Source: Chryseobacterium cheonjiense
GTDB lineage: Bacteria > Bacteroidota > Bacteroidia > Flavobacteriales > Weeksellaceae
Direction of reading: 5' to 3'
Assembly (NCBI RefSeq): GCF_012927265.1
Contig: NZ_JABBGF010000003.1
Location: 558,001 to 622,000, forward strand
Length of the DNA: 64,000 bases
Positions 59,071 to 64,000 of this stretch are shown here, in pieces. A program made the translations under genes and the position numbers. Numbering within the stretch: position 1 is the stretch's first letter; each line of letters starts with the position of its first letter. Below the pieces are notes generated by a model that searched no databases, had not been told where the DNA came from, and was given only the letters and a program-made list of their open reading frames with translations.

Positions 59071-60201
59071 TTAAAGATTTCCTCTTCTCTCCTGTTCTCT
59101 TTCCAGTGCTTCGAACAATGCTTTGAAGTTTCCTGCTCCGAAGCTTTGCGCACCGTGTCTTTCAATGATTTCAAAGAAAAGGGTAGGGCGGTCTTCTACT
59201 GGTTTTGTAAAGATCTGCAATAAATACCCTTCTTCATCATGATCAATAAGGATGCCTAACTCCTGAAGTTTCTTAAGATCTTCATCAATATGTCCCACTC
59301 TTTCAGGAACCATATCATAATATGCTTCCGGTGGAGCAGATAGGAATTCTACCCCTCTTTTTTTCAACTCGCTCACCGTGTGGATGATATCTCTTGTTGC
59401 TACGGCAATATGTTGTACCCCTTCGCCTTCGTAGAAATCAAGATATTCTTCTACCTGAGATTTCTTTTTACCTTCTGCCGGTTCGTTGATCGGGAATTTC
59501 GCAAATCCGTTTCCGTTTGACATTACTTTAGACATCAGTGCAGAATATTCTGTGTTGATCTGTTTGTCATCAAAAGAAAGAATATTTACAAACCCCATTA
59601 CTTTTTCGTACCATTCTACGGTTGGGATCATTCTGTTCCAGTCTACATTTCCAACACAGTGGTCTACATATAATAAGCCTGCTTCTTCAGGTTTGTAGTC
59701 ACTTTCCCATTTTTCGTAACCCGGCATGAAAGGACCTGTATAGTTTTTTCTTTCAATGAACATATGCACCGTCTCTCCATAAGTATAGATTCCGGACATT
59801 CTTACTTCGCCGTTTTCGTCGGTTAATGTTACCGGCTCCAGATAAGGTTTGCCTCCTCTGGTTGTGGTTTCTTCAAATGCTTTATAAGCGTCATCCACCC
59901 AAAGTGCCAAAATTTTAACCCCGTCACCATGCTTTTTTACGTGTTCGTTAATCGGGGAATCAGATTTTAATCCTGTGGTAAGTACCAACCTGATTTTTCC
60001 CTGCTGAAGAACGTATGAAGCACGATCTCTCACTCCGGTTTCAGGACCGGCATATGCTACAGACTGAAAACCAAAAGCGGTTTTATAATAATGGGCAGCC
60101 TGTTTTGCATTTCCTACATAGAACTCAATGTAATCTGTACCGTTGATCGGTAAAAAATTCTCTGCTTGAGCAATTTTTTCGGCAAATGTAAGTGTTGACA
60201 T
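59071..60201 (-). CDS. hpd: 4-hydroxyphenylpyruvate dioxygenase
   Basis: 376 residues, the usual length. The two vicinal-oxygen-chelate halves start FYVGNAKQAAHYYKTAFGFQSVAYAG and, in the second half, VDHCVGN, which provides the first iron ligand His; the other ligands are His in GVQHIAVAT and Glu in FFEIIERHG. It turns 4-hydroxyphenylpyruvate into homogentisate with oxygen and Fe(II). GTAATTTG upstream is one base off the -7 consensus. The hmgA and fahA genes nearby complete the pathway. Confidence 0.96.
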   Translation of the reverse strand: MSTLTFAEKIAQAENFLPINGTDYIEFYVGNAKQAAHYYKTAFGFQSVAYAGPETGVRDRASYVLQQGKIRLVLTTGLKSDSPINEHVKKHGDGVKILALWVDDAYKAFEETTTRGGKPYLEPVTLTDENGEVRMSGIYTYGETVHMFIERKNYTGPFMPGYEKWESDYKPEEAGLLYVDHCVGNVDWNRMIPTVEWYEKVMGFVNILSFDDKQINTEYSALMSKVMSNGNGFAKFPINEPAEGKKKSQVEEYLDFYEGEGVQHIAVATRDIIHTVSELKKRGVEFLSAPPEAYYDMVPERVGHIDEDLKKLQELGILIDHDEEGYLLQIFTKPVEDRPTLFFEIIERHGAQSFGAGNFKALFEALEREQERRGNL

Positions 60202-60359
60202 ATTCTATTTTTACTTTTATATTTATTGGACGCAAATTACGAATTTCTGACTAATACGAAAAATATTAACAAACAAACGTTAGGCAAATATCGCAAATGC
60301 TTAATGAAAATTTATAATGCTTACATTTCTGTATTTAAAGATATTTCTAATATAAACAA

Positions 60360-61634
60360 TTAATGTCTGAATCTTTCATAAGCTGCTCTTTCCAGCATTT
60401 CACGGTCATCGGGATGCGCGATGCTGATGAGTTCCTGTGCTCTTTGCTTTAAATTTTTACCATACAAATATGCCGTTCCATATTCTGTAACGACCCAGTG
60501 GATGTGGCCTCTTGTCGTAACAACTCCGGCGCCAGGTTTCAGATAAGGTACGATTCTGGAAACGCCTTTTTTTGTTCTTGAAGTGATGGCGATAATCGGT
60601 TTTCCGTCTTCGCTTAATGCGGCTCCTCTCATAAAATCCATCTGGCCTCCGATCCCGCTGTACTGCATGGTTCCGATGGAATCTGCACAAACCTGTCCGG
60701 TTAAATCTATCTCAATGGCCGAGTTGATCGCTACCATTTTTTTATTTCTCATGATATTGATCGGAAAATTTACCGTACCGACATCATCAAAGGAAAACAC
60801 CGTGTTGTCATCCACATAATCATACAGCCTTCTGGTTCCGAAACAAAAACTGGTAATGGTTTTATTATCGTTATAACCTTTATATTTATTGTTGATGACA
60901 TCATTCTGGATCAGATCGATAACACCGTCGCTCAGCATTTCGGTATGTACACCAAGGTCTTTGTGATTTCCCAAGCATTTTAAAACCGCATCAGGAATCG
61001 TTCCGATACCCATCTGAAGGGTTGACCGGTCTTCAATAAGTTCGGCAACATGTTTTCCGACCTCCATTTCTTCGGGGCCTACTTTTGAGCCATAATCAAT
61101 GGTAGGAAGCTCTTCTTCATGCCATACCAGTTTATGGATTTTGCTGATGTGAATCATTCCGTCGCCATGGGTTCTTGGCATTAAAGGATTAACAATTGCT
61201 ACAATAATTTTCGCGGTGTCTACTGCTGCTCTGGCAACATCAACAGAAGTTCCGAGGGTACAGAAGCCATGTTTATCCGGTGGTGAAACGGTAATTAAAG
61301 CGACATCCAGCGGAAGAATATTCTTTCTGAATAAAATAGGGATCTCACTCAGAAAGACAGGAACAAAATCTCCCCTGTCCGAATTTACAGCGTCTCTTAC
61401 CGGTGAAGAAACAAATAATGAATTAACAAAAAAATTATCTTTATACTGGGGTTTGGCAATTTCTACATTTCCCTGTTGGGTAATAGAAACCATTTCTACT
61501 TTTTCCAGACGGTGAGACTGTCTTGCAAGTTCTTCGATGAGATAGTTTGGAGTACATGCACTTCCGTGGAAAAATACGCGGTTTCCGCTTTTAATGGTAT
61601 AAATGGCTTCCTCTGCACTGATATAATTGTACAT
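60360..61634 (-). CDS. Acetyl-CoA hydrolase/transferase family protein
   Basis: 424 residues. The N-terminal CoA-transferase domain begins YISAEEAIYTIKSGNRVFFHGSACTPNYLIEELARQ, and the catalytic glutamate is expected in INSAIEIDLTGQVCADSIG (residues about 305-323). The C-terminal part has GGQMDFMRGAALSEDGKPIIA and VTEYGTAYLYGKN. The family moves CoA between acetyl-CoA and acetate, butyrate or succinate. Being between hpd and hmgA, it may handle acetoacetate or acetate released from tyrosine; the direct substrate is not shown by the sequence. Confidence 0.92.
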   Translation of the reverse strand: MYNYISAEEAIYTIKSGNRVFFHGSACTPNYLIEELARQSHRLEKVEMVSITQQGNVEIAKPQYKDNFFVNSLFVSSPVRDAVNSDRGDFVPVFLSEIPILFRKNILPLDVALITVSPPDKHGFCTLGTSVDVARAAVDTAKIIVAIVNPLMPRTHGDGMIHISKIHKLVWHEEELPTIDYGSKVGPEEMEVGKHVAELIEDRSTLQMGIGTIPDAVLKCLGNHKDLGVHTEMLSDGVIDLIQNDVINNKYKGYNDNKTITSFCFGTRRLYDYVDDNTVFSFDDVGTVNFPINIMRNKKMVAINSAIEIDLTGQVCADSIGTMQYSGIGGQMDFMRGAALSEDGKPIIAITSRTKKGVSRIVPYLKPGAGVVTTRGHIHWVVTEYGTAYLYGKNLKQRAQELISIAHPDDREMLERAAYERFRH

Positions 61635-61742
61635 ATTGATTTTTTTATAAATTTTTCTCTGACTTAAAGATAGGTTTAATTGTTTTTATTAAGACCAAAT
61701 ATCCAAAAGATTTTTGTCATGTTTGAGCCAGATTAAGACAAT

Positions 61743-61769
61743 AAAAAGACCGATGACGATGCATCGGTC
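61743..61769 (-). terminator. Terminator of hmgA
   Basis: Stem GACCGATG / CATCGGTC (8 bp) with a 6-nt loop is followed by TTTTTATTG on the minus strand, 34 bp after the stop at 61803. Confidence 0.75.
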
Positions 61770-61802
61770 CAGTATAGTAAATTATGTACTTTCATTTAGG
61801 AA

Positions 61803-62990
61803 TTACTCCTGAGAACGGTCTTCCATCGTTTTGTCCTGCTCATCAAGCCAGGAAGTCTTATAGGAAGGATCTTCTACTTTTAAAGCTTCTTCCGTAATTT
61901 TAAGTGGTTTGAAAGGATCTACCATCACAGCATATTCTTCAGTGAATTTCTTTCCGATGCTTCTTTCCATTGCTCCGGGATGCGGTCCGTGAACGATTCC
62001 GCCGGGATGTAGGGTGAAATCCATCAGATCAATATGGTTTCGGCTCATGAAATCTCCTTCTGTATAGAATAAAACTTCATCAGAGTCGATATTTGAATGG
62101 TTGTACGGTGCAGGAATAGCCATGGGATGATAATCATACATTCTCGCACAGAATGAACACACCACAAAGTTATGACCTTCAAAGTTCTGGTGTACCGGAG
62201 GCGGCTGGTGAATTCTTCCCGTAATCGGCTCAAAGTTTTTGATATTGAATTTATAAGGATAAAAATAACCGTCCCAACCTACAACATCGAAAGGATGCGT
62301 GGCATAAATAAAATCGGTAATCTGATTTTCTTTTTTTACTTTGATTAAAAATTCTCCTTTTTCATCTTTTGGTTCCACAAAAGTTGGTGCAACGATATCT
62401 CTTTCACAAAACGGAGAATGTTCCAGCAGCTGGCCAAATTCATTTCTGTATCTTTTCGGAGTGTAAATTGGCGAGTGGCTTTCTAAAACGAAGAAAACCG
62501 TGTCATCGGAATGCAGTTCCACCTGGTAAATGGTTCCTCTCGGGATAATTAAATAATCACCTACAGAAAATTCAAGGTTGCCGACAAATGTTTTGAGGAT
62601 GCCACTTCCATTATGCACAAATAGAAGTTCGTCACATTCTGCATTTTTGTAAAAATAATCAGTGGATTTCCTCGGTTTGGAAAGCCCCATTTTAAGGTCA
62701 TTATTGACCATAAGAAACTTTCTGCTGTCTAGGAAATCATCTTCAGGCGTTACATTCATCCCTTTGAACATCCTTGGTGTTACATTTTTGGCAACAGCAA
62801 TTTTGGGCGTTACATCTTTGGCTTCACCAATGGATTTGATCTGTGTAGGACGGTGAATATGGTACAATAAAGAAGAAATTCCATGAAAACCTTCGGTTCC
62901 GAAAAGCTGTTCATAGTAAAATTTATCTTCAGGAGATTTGAAAATCGTATGTCTTTTTTTGGGAATATTTCCCGACTGATGATATCTCAT
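61803..62990 (-). CDS. hmgA: Homogentisate 1,2-dioxygenase
   Basis: 395 residues; family members have about 385-445. It starts MRYHQSGNIPKKRHTIFKS and has cupin parts with the FTLHPGGIVHGPHPGAMERSIG motif, whose histidine belongs to the Fe(II) site along with a second His and a Glu. It opens the homogentisate ring to maleylacetoacetate. The N-terminal part, residues 57-86, has three 10-residue repeats with VTP at 60, 70 and 80 (unusual). Promoter box at 63013-63020 and terminator downstream make it a single unit. Confidence 0.94.
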   Translation of the reverse strand: MRYHQSGNIPKKRHTIFKSPEDKFYYEQLFGTEGFHGISSLLYHIHRPTQIKSIGEAKDVTPKIAVAKNVTPRMFKGMNVTPEDDFLDSRKFLMVNNDLKMGLSKPRKSTDYFYKNAECDELLFVHNGSGILKTFVGNLEFSVGDYLIIPRGTIYQVELHSDDTVFFVLESHSPIYTPKRYRNEFGQLLEHSPFCERDIVAPTFVEPKDEKGEFLIKVKKENQITDFIYATHPFDVVGWDGYFYPYKFNIKNFEPITGRIHQPPPVHQNFEGHNFVVCSFCARMYDYHPMAIPAPYNHSNIDSDEVLFYTEGDFMSRNHIDLMDFTLHPGGIVHGPHPGAMERSIGKKFTEEYAVMVDPFKPLKITEEALKVEDPSYKTSWLDEQDKTMEDRSQE

Positions 62991-63012
62991 TTTACTTTTA
63001 TATGTCGTTTCT

Positions 63013-63020
63013 CAAATGTA
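63013..63020 (-). promoter_or_regulatory. -7 promoter box of hmgA
   Basis: The minus strand reads TACATTTG (TAnnTTTG), 22 nt before the ATG at 62990. Confidence 0.65.
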
Positions 63021-63079
63021 ATAATTTTTCATGAATTGAATTTAAACAATATTCATGTAGAGTTTTGTAATTAAAAAAT

Positions 63080-63103
63080 AATTGTTAGCTTTGTCTAACA
63101 ATT
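63080..63103. promoter_or_regulatory. Palindromic operator candidate over the TonB receptor promoter
   Basis: A perfect 9-bp inverted repeat AATTGTTAG (63080-63088) and CTAACAATT (63095-63103) with a 6-nt centre CTTTGT. The -7 box TAGCTTTG (63086-63093) lies inside it, so a bound dimeric repressor would block the promoter. Confidence 0.5.
63086..63093 (+). promoter_or_regulatory. -7 promoter box of the 63112 TonB receptor gene
   Basis: TAGCTTTG matches TAnnTTTG, 18 nt before the ATG at 63112, inside the palindrome. Confidence 0.6.
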
Positions 63104-63111
63104 TTAATTTC

Positions 63112-64000
63112 ATGAAACAAATTCTTTTTAATTTCTTATTATTGCCGTCACTGTACTTTTCTCAACAAGCTGACAGTCTGGGTATAAAAGCTGTTGATGA
63201 ACAAATTCCGGCAAAAATTTTACCACAAGAAATTAAAACAAAGAATATTGATGATGTAGTTATCACCGGTACCTTAAAGCCGGTAAGCAGATCAAAAAGT
63301 CCGGTTGCCGTAGAGATCTACAGCCAGAAATTTTTCCAGAAAAATCCTACCCCGAATATTTTTGAAGCTATTTCTATGGTGAATGGCGTTAAACCTCAAC
63401 TGAACTGTTCAGTTTGCAATACAGGAGATATTCATATTAATGGTTTGGAGGGCCCTTATACAATGATCCTGATTGACGGTATGCCGATTGTAAGTTCACT
63501 TTCCACTGTGTACGGGCTGAGCGGAATTCCTAACAGTCTGGTAGACAGAATTGAAGTGGTGAAAGGCCCGGCTTCTTCTGTATATGGTTCCGAAGCGATG
63601 GGAGGCGTGATCAATATCATTACCAAAAATGCGCTGACCGCTCCGAAATTAAGCATTGATCTTATGACCACAACATGGAGTGAGAATAATATTGATGTTT
63701 CCACTAAATTTAATGTTGGCAATAATATCGCTTCTTTATTAAGCCTTAATTATTTTAATTTCGAGAAGAGATTTGATGAAAATAAAGATAATTTTACGGA
63801 CGGAGCATTACAGAACAGAATTTCAATTTTTAATAAATGGAATTTTGCACGTAAGGAAAACCGTCAGGCCAGCTTTGCTTTGCGGTATTTATATGAAGAC
63901 CGCTTCGGGGGAGAAATGCAGTGGAACCGCAGCTACCGTGGAAGTGATGAAATCTACGGTGAAAGTATTTATACCAATCGGGTAGAAGCTTTTGGGGTGT
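63112..64000 (+). CDS. TonB-dependent outer-membrane receptor, 3' partial
   Basis: 296 residues visible; the frame is open at the right edge. Signal peptide MKQILFNFLLLPSLYFSQ. The plug domain has DDVVITGTLKPVSRSKSP, then PNIFEAISMVNGVKPQ, and the strand IHINGLEGPYTMILIDGMPIV and VVKGPASSVYGSEAMGGVINIITK. Two cysteines at 99 and 102 (CSVC) stand in the plug; some metal-related TonB receptors have such a pair. There is no carboxypeptidase-like N-terminal domain. The palindrome over its promoter suggests metal or ligand repression. Confidence 0.92.
   Translation, partial: MKQILFNFLLLPSLYFSQQADSLGIKAVDEQIPAKILPQEIKTKNIDDVVITGTLKPVSRSKSPVAVEIYSQKFFQKNPTPNIFEAISMVNGVKPQLNCSVCNTGDIHINGLEGPYTMILIDGMPIVSSLSTVYGLSGIPNSLVDRIEVVKGPASSVYGSEAMGGVINIITKNALTAPKLSIDLMTTTWSENNIDVSTKFNVGNNIASLLSLNYFNFEKRFDENKDNFTDGALQNRISIFNKWNFARKENRQASFALRYLYEDRFGGEMQWNRSYRGSDEIYGESIYTNRVEAFGV

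Noticed and set aside
1..64000. tRNA or rRNA genes
   Set aside because: I found no cloverleaf with a TTCRANNC loop in a plausible setting and no rRNA-like segment by reading; a tRNAscan run would settle this.

Overview
The window looks like a chromosomal segment of a Bacteroidota bacterium of the family Weeksellaceae, most like Chryseobacterium or a close relative. The grounds are AT-rich DNA, a recurrent promoter -7 box of the TAnnTTTG type before most transcription units, little sign of Shine-Dalgarno sequences, split transketolase, GLPGLI-like and DUF3108 secreted proteins, two TonB-dependent receptors and a complete tyrosine-catabolic gene set. No tRNA, rRNA, transposase, prophage or CRISPR array was recognised. 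There are 61 gene calls: 58 complete genes, two cut by the window edges (tamB-like at the left, a TonB receptor at the right) and one frameshifted pseudogene.

Layout. 1-7.7 kb: end of a TamB-like protein, an Lrp/AsnC regulator, a small membrane protein, two-subunit transketolase and a sodium:solute symporter. 7.8-12.2 kb: a tightly packed minus-strand redox-stress operon (two pirins, two short GNAT proteins, FMN reductase, TMEM175-type channel, mono-cluster ferredoxin, OsmC). 12.5-24 kb: MFS efflux pump, asparagine synthetase, a PNGase F-like secreted protein, an RsmB-type methyltransferase, YjdM, an ABC ATPase, YceI lipoprotein and pheS. 24-33 kb: a two-component pair, a candidate small RNA, DUF3108 protein, ferredoxin reductase plus ferredoxin, a ParE-type toxin-antitoxin pair joined to a LOG protein, pepD, and a lipoprotein/LURP-one pair. 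33.3-37.5 kb: recR followed by four cell-surface polysaccharide genes. 37.5-41.5 kb: secG and a catalytic/non-catalytic pair of M16 peptidases. 41.8-51 kb: multi-PAS kinase with receiver, UvrD/PcrA helicase, TonB receptor, esterase, PLD-like membrane protein. 51-55.7 kb: serine hydrolase, esterases and a HipA-like kinase with DUF3037 partner. 55.7-63 kb: tyrosine degradation (hpd, hmgA, fahA, a CoA-transferase-type enzyme and a flavin reductase), interrupted by a small GxxExxY element. 63.1 kb to the end: start of a second TonB receptor.

How the parts fit. hpd, hmgA and fahA turn 4-hydroxyphenylpyruvate into fumarate and acetoacetate, and the CoA transferase could deal with the acetoacetate or acetate. 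The pirin/OsmC group looks like a stress response to peroxide or electrophiles. Non-coding signals of most interest are a roughly 580-bp inverted-repeat unit enclosing a broken GxxExxY gene, with a solo relative at 12.34 kb; a promoter-to-terminator unit without a convincing gene at 26.45-26.65 kb; a 25-bp perfect hairpin element at 20.95-21.06 kb; a 42-bp minisatellite before recR; a 9-bp palindrome centred on the promoter of the last TonB receptor; and four genes whose start codon lies only 4-5 nt after the -7 box, suggesting leaderless mRNAs.
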